Shown here: positions 53,301-60,430 of the stretch, piece after piece | Layout: each line of letters begins with the position of its first letter | Numbering within the stretch: position 1 is the stretch's first letter | Assembly: GCA_017509755.1 (NCBI GenBank) | Contig: JAFWOY010000011.1 | Coordinates: 1-64,000, forward strand | Direction: 5' to 3' | DNA: 64,000 nucleotides | Source: Bacteroidales bacterium | GTDB lineage: Bacteria; Bacteroidota; Bacteroidia; Bacteroidales; UBA932 | Notes under the pieces: generated by a model | What the model saw: only the letters and a program-made list of their open reading frames with translations | Told to the model about the DNA's origin: nothing | Database searches by the model: none | Program-made: the position numbers and the translations under genes

Positions 53301-54245
53301 ATGACACTGTCTGCCTTCGTCAAGCGCTGTATCGAACAGTTGTCGCCGCTCTATCCGGAAGCGGAGGCCAAGTCCATCGCCTTCCGTCTGCTGGAGCATT
53401 ACCTTGACATACCTTCCTATAAATACATCTCCGACCCGGAGATGCAGTTGACAGTTGACGATGCTCCGCTTCGCTCTGATTCCGATGGCCGTGCCCGGCC
53501 TGACCGGGCATCTGAAATGTTGGACGCCCTCGACGAACTGGCGACTGCACGTCCCTTGCAATACGTGCTCGGTTCCACCGAATTCTGCGGCCATCGCTTC
53601 AAAGTCGGCGAAGGCTGCCTGATCCCCCGGCCGGAGACCGAAGAACTCGTCTCCCGCATCATCGACGACCTCTATTCCGAGAACGATAGTGAGTCCGACG
53701 ACGCCCCGTCAAGCTCCGCTTCGAGCGGGCATCTCGCCTCCGACAATGACAGCCCTTTCAGCATCCTTGATCTATGCACCGGCTCTGGTTGTATCGCCTG
53801 GTCGCTGGCGGCCGAATTCCCCGAGGCAATGGTCTATGGCTGCGACCTTTCAGATGCGGCCCTTCGTTATGCGTGCCGGCAGCGCATCAAAGTCGGCGGC
53901 GCCAAACCGATTTTCTTTACCGCCGACGTGCTGGCCGTCCCTCCCGCCGGCCTGCCGAAGTTCGACGTCATTGTCTCCAATCCACCTTATATCTGCGACA
54001 GCGAGCGGGCCGCGATGCGCCCCAACGTCCTCGACTTCGAGCCGGCTGAAGCTTTGTTCGTCCCCGACGATGACCCGTTGAAATTCTATCGCGCCATCGC
54101 CCGCTGGGCCGATGCCCTCTTGCGTCCCGATGGCCACATCTATCTGGAGATCAACGAGCGTTTCGGACCGGATGTCGCCGCCCTCTTCCCCGGCTCCCGC
54201 ATCCTGCCCGACATTTTCGGCCGCGACCGTTTCGTCGTCCGCTGA
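53301..54245 (+). CDS. prmC: Release factor glutamine methyltransferase
   Basis: 314 residues. L-I-P-R-P-E-T-E-E-L (about 109-118), SAM-binding L-D-L-C-T-G-S-G-C-I-A (about 154-164) and the catalytic N-P-P-Y (227-230) identify PrmC/HemK, which methylates the GGQ glutamine of release factors. It is about 35 residues longer than typical members. The excess is in two low-complexity insertions, about residues 56-73 (S-D-S-D-G-R-A-R-P) and 130-151 (S-S-S-A-S-S-G-H-L), whose DNA resembles the palindromic repeat family found near radA. The catalytic core seems unaffected. Confidence 0.93.
   Translation: MTLSAFVKRCIEQLSPLYPEAEAKSIAFRLLEHYLDIPSYKYISDPEMQLTVDDAPLRSDSDGRARPDRASEMLDALDELATARPLQYVLGSTEFCGHRFKVGEGCLIPRPETEELVSRIIDDLYSENDSESDDAPSSSASSGHLASDNDSPFSILDLCTGSGCIAWSLAAEFPEAMVYGCDLSDAALRYACRQRIKVGGAKPIFFTADVLAVPPAGLPKFDVIVSNPPYICDSERAAMRPNVLDFEPAEALFVPDDDPLKFYRAIARWADALLRPDGHIYLEINERFGPDVAALFPGSRILPDIFGRDRFVVR
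53491..53511. repeat. Repeat-family palindrome inside the prmC coding region
   Basis: GTGCCCGG-N5-CCGGGCAT is preceded by GCTCCGCTTCGCTCTG, also a piece of the intergenic repeat. The encoded residues fall in a stretch that other PrmC proteins lack. Confidence 0.6.
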
Positions 54246-54312
54246 AGGGAAGGATTTTTTGCGCTGCAAAAATGATCAAAAAGGGCGGGCGTGGCCAATG
54301 GCCCATAATAAT

Positions 54313-54354
54313 ACCCATTGGGCGCAATTTCCGTCGTTTTTGCGCCCAATGGGT
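54313..54354. terminator. Long perfect hairpin between convergent prmC and symporter genes
   Basis: Perfect 15-bp arms (54313-54327 with 54340-54354) and a 12-nt loop. A-rich on the right (AAAAAAA), hence a T-run precedes it on the minus strand, but no T-tract follows on either strand. GGCCAATGGCC and GCCATTGGC variants flank it. Probably a bidirectional end-of-transcript structure. Confidence 0.55.
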
Positions 54355-54476
54355 CGAAAAAAACGCCATTGGCGACGTTTGCCAGTTAGCTATTACTTCA
54401 CGACCGTATATTTCGTCGTGCCGAGGTCGATTTCTTCCCCCAGATCGACGATGCGGATTCTGTGGCGGACGTGTAA

Positions 54477-55739
54477 TTAGATCGTCAATTCTTCGCCCTC
54501 GCTATGGGCGATAATCACTGCGCCGCAGGTGTCGCCGTAGGAGTTGATGCAGGTGCGGGGCATGTCGCAGATCTGCTCGACAGCCAACACCATGCCGATG
54601 CCTTCGAGGGGCAGGCCGACTGCGGAGAGGACGATGGCCAGCATCACCATTCCGGCCATCGGAATACCTGCCGCGCCGATGGCTGCCAGCAGAGCCGTGA
54701 AGACAATCATGATCTGCTGGACCAAAGTCAGGTCGATTCCGTAAGCCTGGGCGATGAAGATGGCAGCCACGCATTCATAAAGTGCCGTACCGTTCATGTT
54801 GATCGTGCTGCCCAGCGGCAGGACGAAGCTCGCGATCTTGTTCGAGATGCCGCATTTTTCCTGTGAATCGCGGATGTTGATCGGCAGGGCCGCACCCGAA
54901 GAGCAGGTGGAGAACGCCGTCAGGATGCCGGTGGACATTTTGGAGATGTGCCGCCAGGGATTCTGTTTCCCGAGCACCCGCACCAGCAGCGGCAGCACCA
55001 CGCCGCCCTGGATGAGCAGGCCGCCCCAGACCACCAGCACGAATACGCCGAGGCTGCCGGCCATTGCCAGCAGGGCCTGTGGATCATCCGCTTGTTTGCC
55101 CACGACATTCGTCACGATGGCGAACACGCCGAACGGAGCCAGCCGGATGATGAACATCGTGATCTTCATGATGACCTCGTAGATGGCGGTAAACAGGTTT
55201 TTCAGTGTTTCGCTGTACTTGATCTCGACTTTGTTCATGAACAGGCCGAAGATGACCGCGAAGAAGATGATCGGCAGCAGGTCGCCCTTGGCCATCGCTT
55301 CGAAGATATTGGCCGGCACGATGTTGACGATCTGGTCGATAAACGAAACGTTCTGGGCGTTGACCGTCCTCACTTCTTCCGTCAAGTTGAGGCTGGCACC
55401 TACGCCTGGCCTGACCAGGTTGACCAGCGTCAGGCCGATAACTGCAGCGATCAAGGTGGTTCCGATGTAATAGATGATGGTCTTGCCGGCGATGCGCCCA
55501 AGCGCCGCCGAGTTGCCCATACCGGCCACGCCGAGAGCGATCGATGTGAACACGAGAGGGATGACGATCATCCGCAGGCCGCGCAGGAAGATGTCGCCAG
55601 CCCATTTGATATACTTGTACCAGTTTTCGTACGGGGTGATCTTGCACAGCACGATGCCGGCTACGATACCCAGTCCGATGCCGATGAGGATCTGCCAGTG
55701 CAGGGCAAGTCCTTTCTTCTTGGGAGTGTCTTCTGCCAT
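54477..55739 (-). CDS. Dicarboxylate/amino acid:cation symporter (SDF/DAACS family)
   Basis: 420 residues with about eight membrane helices plus re-entrant loops. S-T-C-S-S-G-A-A-L-P (serine-rich hairpin HP1, about 275), G-S-T-I-N-M-N-G-T-A (helix 7 NMNGT cation site) and a late N-S-Y-G-D-T-C-G-A (helix 8) are diagnostic of the GltP/DctA family. It imports glutamate, aspartate or C4-dicarboxylates with Na+ or H+. After the TAA stop the same frame stays open for 27 more codons, including V-D-L-G-E-E-I-D-L-G. Six nt separate it from malQ upstream. Confidence 0.93.
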   Translation of the reverse strand: MAEDTPKKKGLALHWQILIGIGLGIVAGIVLCKITPYENWYKYIKWAGDIFLRGLRMIVIPLVFTSIALGVAGMGNSAALGRIAGKTIIYYIGTTLIAAVIGLTLVNLVRPGVGASLNLTEEVRTVNAQNVSFIDQIVNIVPANIFEAMAKGDLLPIIFFAVIFGLFMNKVEIKYSETLKNLFTAIYEVIMKITMFIIRLAPFGVFAIVTNVVGKQADDPQALLAMAGSLGVFVLVVWGGLLIQGGVVLPLLVRVLGKQNPWRHISKMSTGILTAFSTCSSGAALPINIRDSQEKCGISNKIASFVLPLGSTINMNGTALYECVAAIFIAQAYGIDLTLVQQIMIVFTALLAAIGAAGIPMAGMVMLAIVLSAVGLPLEGIGMVLAVEQICDMPRTCINSYGDTCGAVIIAHSEGEELTI

Positions 55740-55745
55740 GGGAAT

Positions 55746-57776
55746 CTAGGCTTTCCGGCCGCTGTCGGCAATGAGCCCGGCCACTTTTTCATTCAATGCC
55801 GTATTCGCAATCAACGCTTCCAGCGTGACATGCATCCGCCAGCGCCAATAGTGCTTCGGATTGGCGGGAATGTTGATGCGTTCGCCCGCAATGTCAGCCA
55901 CGCGTAGCGACGGTTCGAGAGAGAACCAGTCCTGCAGCGGGAGAATGGCCAGCATGGACGGGGAATACAAGTGCTCGGCGATAATCCACTGACAGGTCTC
56001 GACCGGACAGTCTTCTCCACCGTGGTTTTCGCCCCACCAGCCGCGCAAGGTGCTCGTGTCGTGGGAACCTGTGGTGCAGACGCTCATGTAGGGATACTCT
56101 GCCGGATTGCCGAGCATCTGCTTGGGATCCTTCGGCATGCGTTGGACCTCGAGCGAGAGGATGTGCAGGTCGGAGAGTACCTGGGGCACGCACGCCGGGA
56201 TCATGCCGAGATCCTCGGCACAGGTAAGCATGTTGGTGGCACCGATCAGGGCAGGCAGTTTGCGCATGGCCTGCTCCCGCCAATATTCGGTGTTACGGGT
56301 GTAGAAGAATTCGTCGTAGAGGCGGTTGTACACGTCTTTTTCCCACTGCTGCAGGTCATTGTAACTGCGTGTGTACTGGGCGCTGATACGCGGATGCCAC
56401 AGGCCCTTGTGGACAGGGTCTTCGAGGAAGAGCACTTCCCGCGGGTCGTTGTCGGCATACGGTTTGGCGTGCCGGTTCTCATCGAAATAGAAGCCGCGCC
56501 AGCGCAGGTCATCCACGGAATAGGGCAGGGCCGGGCTGAAGTGGCCCATCAGGCCGGATTTGTAAGGCACGGGAATCTCCCAGATGCGGAAGAAGCCCAG
56601 CACATGGTCGATGCGGTAGGCATCGAAGTATTCGGCCATCTTGCGGAAGCGGCGTTTCCACCAGGTGTATCCATCCTCGGCCATCCGGTCCCAGTTGTAG
56701 GTCGGAAAGCCCCAGTTCTGGCCGTCGGCCGCGAAAGCATCCGGCGGGGCTCCCGCCTGCTCACCCATATTGAAGTACTCGGGCTGGACCCAAGCCTCGA
56801 CGCTGTGTGGCGTGATGCCGATGGGAATATCTCCCTTCAAGGCAACGCCCTTCGAATGGGCGTAATCGTGTGCTTCGTGCAACTGCCGGTCGAGGTGGTA
56901 CTGGACGAAGATGTAATAATCCATCTCGGCTTGGGCTTCTTTGTAAAGGCGCGCTACGCCAGTGGCGCTGTACTTGCTCAGGCGTTTCCATTTCGAGAAA
57001 TCTGCGGTTTCAAAGCGGTCGCGCAGGACACAGAAGGCTGCGTAGGGCAGCAGCCAGTCGCGGTTGTTCTCGAAGAAGGCCTTGAAGGCTTTGCTTCCCA
57101 TGGTCCGGGTGCCTTTCTGGGCGAAGATGGCCCGTGTGTATTTTTCTTTCAAGTCGAAGACGCGTTCGTAATCGAGCTGGGGCAGGGCGTTGAGTTCGGC
57201 GGCTTCGGCCTCGAACGCGGCTTGCGCCTCTTTATTCCGGAGCGGTCCGATGTCCTGCAGGTTCAAATAAATGGGATGCAGGGCCATGATGGTGATGCCG
57301 CCGTAGGGATAGGAGTCGGTCCAGGTCTTGGTGGAAGTTGTGTCGTTGACGGGAAGCAGTTGCAACACGGCCTGTCCGGTCGCGGCGGCCCAGTCAACCA
57401 TCAGTTTGATGTCGGAGAAATCGCCGATACCGGCGCTGTGCTGGCTCCGGAGGGAGAAGACGGGGATGGCGGTTCCGGCGAAGCGGGGATGCTGGTTGGG
57501 GAAGGTCGTCTCGGTGACGGCGTAAGGGTTGGTCCGGTTGAAGCAGGTCTCCCATACGATGCTGCCGTCGCGTTGTTTAAGCAGGAATTTGTATTCGAAG
57601 GATTCGGGCAGGTCGGCGGTCTGCAGGTTGATATACCAAAGGATGCCTTGTGTCACTTGCATCGGAAGGGCTTTGGCGGGATCCCACCCGCCCAATGCAG
57701 GGCAACTGCCTGTCAGCAGAATCTGTTCGCCGTGCAGCAGCCACGGTCCGATGGTCTTGATTGTCAGTGTTTCCAT
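55746..57776 (-). CDS. malQ: 4-alpha-glucanotransferase (GH77) with N-terminal CBM20
   Basis: 676 residues from the ATG at 57776 (M-E-T-L-T-I-K-T-I-G); an ATG 48 nt upstream adds only polar residues. The first about 100 residues form a CBM20 starch-binding domain (L-T-G-S-C-P-A-L-G-G-W-D). The GH77 barrel follows, with the nucleophile Asp in Y-R-I-D-H-V-L-G-F-F, acid/base Glu in A-E-D-L-G-M-I-P and a third Asp in S-H-D-T-S-T-L. It disproportionates maltodextrins in the cytoplasm. No other mal/sus genes are adjacent. The promoter must lie in the repeat-bearing region upstream. Confidence 0.95.
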   Translation of the reverse strand: METLTIKTIGPWLLHGEQILLTGSCPALGGWDPAKALPMQVTQGILWYINLQTADLPESFEYKFLLKQRDGSIVWETCFNRTNPYAVTETTFPNQHPRFAGTAIPVFSLRSQHSAGIGDFSDIKLMVDWAAATGQAVLQLLPVNDTTSTKTWTDSYPYGGITIMALHPIYLNLQDIGPLRNKEAQAAFEAEAAELNALPQLDYERVFDLKEKYTRAIFAQKGTRTMGSKAFKAFFENNRDWLLPYAAFCVLRDRFETADFSKWKRLSKYSATGVARLYKEAQAEMDYYIFVQYHLDRQLHEAHDYAHSKGVALKGDIPIGITPHSVEAWVQPEYFNMGEQAGAPPDAFAADGQNWGFPTYNWDRMAEDGYTWWKRRFRKMAEYFDAYRIDHVLGFFRIWEIPVPYKSGLMGHFSPALPYSVDDLRWRGFYFDENRHAKPYADNDPREVLFLEDPVHKGLWHPRISAQYTRSYNDLQQWEKDVYNRLYDEFFYTRNTEYWREQAMRKLPALIGATNMLTCAEDLGMIPACVPQVLSDLHILSLEVQRMPKDPKQMLGNPAEYPYMSVCTTGSHDTSTLRGWWGENHGGEDCPVETCQWIIAEHLYSPSMLAILPLQDWFSLEPSLRVADIAGERINIPANPKHYWRWRMHVTLEALIANTALNEKVAGLIADSGRKA

Positions 57777-57839
57777 ATATGTATTGTTTCTTGTTTTCGT
57801 TTTTCTTCCGTCATCGTTCGTCATGTCTGGCTGCCCTTT

Positions 57840-57985
57840 CGTTCGTCATGCCCGGCACTGACCGGGCATCTCGTTCATCGTCCGGGCTCCGCTGCGCTCT
57901 GGTTTTTCGTTCCAGGCGCAGAGAAATGCGCCTGCCCCGAAAACCCACCCGCTCCGCTCCGCCCTCATCGGCCGCCGTTCATCGG
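57840..57985 (+). repeat. Dispersed palindromic repeat, copy A
   Basis: 146 bp. It begins with the palindrome ATGCCCGG-N6-CCGGGCAT (57848-57869), then GCTCCGCTGCGCTCTGG, a hairpin AGGCGCA-N6-TGCGCCT and a pyrimidine-rich end. Copy B, 177 bp downstream, differs at only a few positions. Confidence 0.9.
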
Positions 57986-58016
57986 AGTCAATCGTCTCCC
58001 GTCAGGCATTGCCTCT

Positions 58017-58162
58017 CGTTCGTCATGCCCGGCACTGACCGGACATCTCGTCCGTCGTCCGGGCTCCGCTGCGCTCTGGTTTTTCGTTCCAGGCGCAGAG
58101 AAATGCGCCTGCCCCGAAAACCCACCCGCTCCGCTCCGCCCTCATCGGCCGCCGATTATCGG
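58017..58162 (+). repeat. Dispersed palindromic repeat, copy B
   Basis: Direct repeat of copy A with a handful of substitutions, one in the first palindrome (GGACAT for GGGCAT) and others in the spacer and at the right end. It ends 34 bp before the radA -7 box. Confidence 0.9.
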
Positions 58163-58196
58163 CGCATGATAATTTTCAAAGATAGCAAATTTTTCG

Positions 58197-58204
58197 TAAG
58201 TTTG
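58197..58204 (+). promoter_or_regulatory. -7 box immediately before radA
   Basis: TAAGTTTG (exact TAnnTTTG) ends 4 nt before the radA ATG, so transcription would start at or very near the initiation codon. A TTTTC at about 58173-58177 is at roughly the -33 distance. Confidence 0.6.
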
Positions 58205-58208
58205 TCGT

Positions 58209-59609
58209 ATGGCAACGAAGATCAAGAGTGTGTGGTATTGTACCTCGTGTGGGAACGAGAGTCCGAAGTGGATGGGACGGTGTCCTGCCTGCGGAGAATG
58301 GAATACGATGGTGGAAGAGCCGAAGGCACCGAAGGCATCGAAGGGCGCAGCGGGAGGTGGTGTGGCCGCACGGCAGCGTGCCTATATCGACGCCGCTGAT
58401 GCCCGGCCGATGCGATTGCAGGAGATTGACCTCTCGAGCGACAATCGTTTTTCAATCGGAATCGCCGAACTCGACCGTGTATTAGGGGGTGGTATGGTTG
58501 CCGGAAGCATGATTCTTATCGGAGGCGAACCCGGCATTGGCAAATCGACGCTATCGTTGCAAATTCCGTTGTGTTGTAAGGATTTGCGGACGCTTTATGT
58601 CTCCGGCGAGGAGAGCCCCAAACAGATCAAGTTGCGCGCTGACCGGCTTGGCGGCCGCGACGAAGATTGTTTCATTTTGAGTGAAACCGTACTCGAGAAT
58701 ATCCTGGAACAAGCGCGGGAAATCAAGCCCGCACTGCTGATCGTCGACTCCATCCAGACCATCTATAGCGAAGCGCTCGATTCGTCTGCGGGCTGCGTGT
58801 CGCAGGTTCGAGAATGCGCCTCGGCGCTGCTGCGTTATGCCAAGGAAACGGGTACTCCCGTCATTTTGATCGGCCACATCACGAAGGACGGCACGCTCGC
58901 GGGACCGAAGATTTTGGAGCATATCGTCGATGTGGTCCTTCAGTTCGAAGGCGATACGAAGGGTTCCTACCGGATTTTGCGCAGCATCAAGAACCGTTTC
59001 GGCTCGACCGATGAACTGGCGGTCTTCGAGATGACTGGTACAGGGCTGCGTGAAGTACGGAATCCGTCGGAGATTCTCATCCCGATGCACCAGGACGATT
59101 TGTCGGGCATCGCCATTGCCGCCATGATGGATGGCACCCGTCCATTTCTCATTGAGATTCAGGCCTTGGTGAGCACGGCCGCCTATGGAACACCCCAGCG
59201 TTCAGCCACCGGTTTCGATGGCCGCCGGCTCAATATGCTGCTGGCCGTTCTCGAAAAACGCGCGGGCTTCAAACTCGCCGCCAAAGACGTCTTCCTCAAT
59301 ATCGCCGGCGGCCTGCGCGTTTCCGACCCCGCTTGTGACCTGGCCATCGTGGCTTCCATCCTGTCTTCGAATTTCGACCTCTACATCTCACCGAAGGTTT
59401 GCTTCGCCGCCGAAGTCGGTCTCAGTGGCGAGATCCGCCCTGTCAGCCAGGTCGAACGCCGCATCGCCGAAGCCGAAAAGCTCGGTTTCGAAGAGATCTA
59501 TATCTCGTCGTTCAACAAAGAATCCTCCTTCGCCAAACGCCAGCCTTCTGGCATCACCGTCACACCTGTCTCCGACATCGCCACTCTCTGCCGCCGCCTG
59601 TTCCAATAA
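58209..59609 (+). CDS. radA: DNA repair protein RadA/Sms
   Basis: 466 residues. N-terminal C4 zinc finger (Cys11, 14, 25, 28), RecA-like ATPase with Walker A G-E-P-G-I-G-K-S-T (about 106-114), the RadA-specific K-N-R-F-G motif (about 261-265), and a C-terminal Lon-protease-like domain with G-L-S-G-E-I-R-P near 410. It drives branch migration in recombination. The N-terminal linker after the zinc finger is low-complexity (K-A-P-K-A-S-K). The gene is bracketed by palindromic repeats, two upstream and two inverted copies downstream. Confidence 0.97.
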   Translation: MATKIKSVWYCTSCGNESPKWMGRCPACGEWNTMVEEPKAPKASKGAAGGGVAARQRAYIDAADARPMRLQEIDLSSDNRFSIGIAELDRVLGGGMVAGSMILIGGEPGIGKSTLSLQIPLCCKDLRTLYVSGEESPKQIKLRADRLGGRDEDCFILSETVLENILEQAREIKPALLIVDSIQTIYSEALDSSAGCVSQVRECASALLRYAKETGTPVILIGHITKDGTLAGPKILEHIVDVVLQFEGDTKGSYRILRSIKNRFGSTDELAVFEMTGTGLREVRNPSEILIPMHQDDLSGIAIAAMMDGTRPFLIEIQALVSTAAYGTPQRSATGFDGRRLNMLLAVLEKRAGFKLAAKDVFLNIAGGLRVSDPACDLAIVASILSSNFDLYISPKVCFAAEVGLSGEIRPVSQVERRIAEAEKLGFEEIYISSFNKESSFAKRQPSGITVTPVSDIATLCRRLFQ

Positions 59610-59623
59610 CATCGCGTGTGATA

Positions 59624-59805
59624 GGTTCTATTGGCGAAGGTATTTGCTTGGAAAACCGTCTCGCTTCGCTGAGCGCCATCAGGCGTTAGTGGAGGTCGTA
59701 GCGAGGCTTTGAGGGATAGCAGACCGTAATGATTGGGGCTAGCCCCAGTATCATAGTTCGAAGGTGACCAAGGCTTTCCAAGCAAATACCTTCACCAATA
59801 GAACC
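59624..59805. repeat. 182-bp MITE-like element with 31-bp terminal inverted repeats
   Basis: Arms 59624-59654 and 59775-59805 pair over 31 bp with a single mismatch. The 120-bp centre is non-coding and includes the palindrome GGGGCTAGCCCC. CGTGTG is found just outside both arms (59615-59620 and 59806-59811), although not at an exact target-duplication position. It begins 15 nt after the radA stop and could equally be a large RNA structure ending that transcript. Confidence 0.65.
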
Positions 59806-59930
59806 CGTGTGCTGGATGATAACAGTCTGATAATTAGCTAATAACAAAGATTCGGTCTCTGTTGCGTCAAGGTAGCGATATTACGTTAGTTGCTGACTTC
59901 TAGCTGTTTATTCTCCAGAATTCTAGTGCA

Positions 59931-59996
59931 CAGAGACAGACAGTGGAGTCCGGAAGACGGACGCGATGCCAGGTCGGAGCCGTGAGGACGAAAGAA
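59931..59996 (-). repeat. Dispersed palindromic repeat, partial copy D
   Basis: Read on the minus strand, this aligns with the first 65 bp of copies A and B (GACC-x-G-x-CATC, CGTCCGTC, TCCGG-x-CTCC-x-CTG) with many substitutions. The initial palindrome is degenerate here. Confidence 0.55.
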
Positions 59997-60181
59997 GGAG
60001 CGCGACACACTAGGAGTTGGCCATAGAATGTAAAAACACGACCTAGACGCATTCTGTGTCCAAACAGATGGCGAAATGAGTTGATTCGTGGACGCAGAAT
60101 GCGTGTAGATAGCTATAAACGCATTCTGTGGCCGATATCGAAAACAAAGCTGTCGGTAAGAGTATGTGTGCAATCAAAGAT

Positions 60182-60225
60182 TGCCGCGACAGGATTCTGG
60201 AGTGCGTTGGAGTCCTGTCGCGGCA
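60182..60225. repeat. Perfect 13-bp inverted repeat
   Basis: TGCCGCGACAGGA (60182-60194) and its exact complement (60213-60225) around an 18-nt loop. No T-tract follows, so it is not a classical terminator. Confidence 0.75.
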
Positions 60226-60278
60226 GAAGTCTGTTTATCTTCTCGGTCGTCTCAGCGACGCCTCCTGCCTATGACTTC

Positions 60279-60374
60279 CCGATAAGGACTAGCGCAGCGA
60301 AGCGGGTGGGTTATAGGGCCAGGCGCATTTTTCTGCGCCTGGAACAAAAACCCAGCGTGCAGCGGAGCGTCCGG
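60279..60374 (-). repeat. Dispersed palindromic repeat, copy C
   Basis: Inverted relative to A and B; about 95 bp aligns with the right part of those copies, including the AGGCGCA/TGCGCCT-type hairpin (here GGCGCATTTTTCTGCGCC) and the GCAGCGGAGC end. Confidence 0.8.
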
Positions 60375-60430
60375 CAGTGACAACCAGCGCAATCTCCGGC
60401 AGCGACAACCATCGCTGCAGCCGCCCGCAA

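Larger units (their letters stand above)
57777..58208. other. Divergent malQ/radA region containing a tandem pair of repeats
   Basis: 432 nt without a gene. Two 146-bp direct repeats (57840-57985 and 58017-58162) fill most of it. A short AT-rich stretch remains next to malQ (57777-57815), and the radA -7 box abuts the other end. The malQ promoter was not identified. Confidence 0.7.
59610..60430. other. Non-coding region of inverted repeats between radA and the C69 peptidase gene
   Basis: 821 nt with no convincing gene. In order: a 182-bp element with 31-bp inverted ends (59624-59805), an AT-rich stretch (59806-59930), diverged repeat copy D (59931-59996), three copies of CGCATTCTG in alternating orientation (about 60049-60128) that can pair, a 13-bp perfect hairpin (60182-60225), repeat copy C (60279-60374), and a 25-bp tandem repeat ending in a 7-bp hairpin (60370-60418) just past the C69 stop, which may serve as its terminator. 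Confidence 0.7.

Noticed and set aside
49835..53323. Open frame upstream of topA that would extend it to about 1900 residues
   Set aside because: It is antisense to the intact PBP1A and ddl genes; the topA start M-G-E-N-L-V-I-V-E-S is canonical and Toprim begins there.
57840..58162. CRISPR array from repeated GC-rich units
   Set aside because: Only two copies of 146 bp with a 31-bp gap, unlike short regularly spaced CRISPR repeats, and no cas genes.
55971..58169. A 732-codon plus-strand frame opposite malQ running into the repeats
   Set aside because: Antisense shadow of malQ; its C-terminal repeated peptide is simply the translated 146-bp DNA repeats.
59680..59700. Integron attC-like core (GCGTTAG) in the 182-bp element
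   Set aside because: The consensus GTTRRRY and a matching RYYYAAC partner are not met, and there is no integrase or cassette gene.
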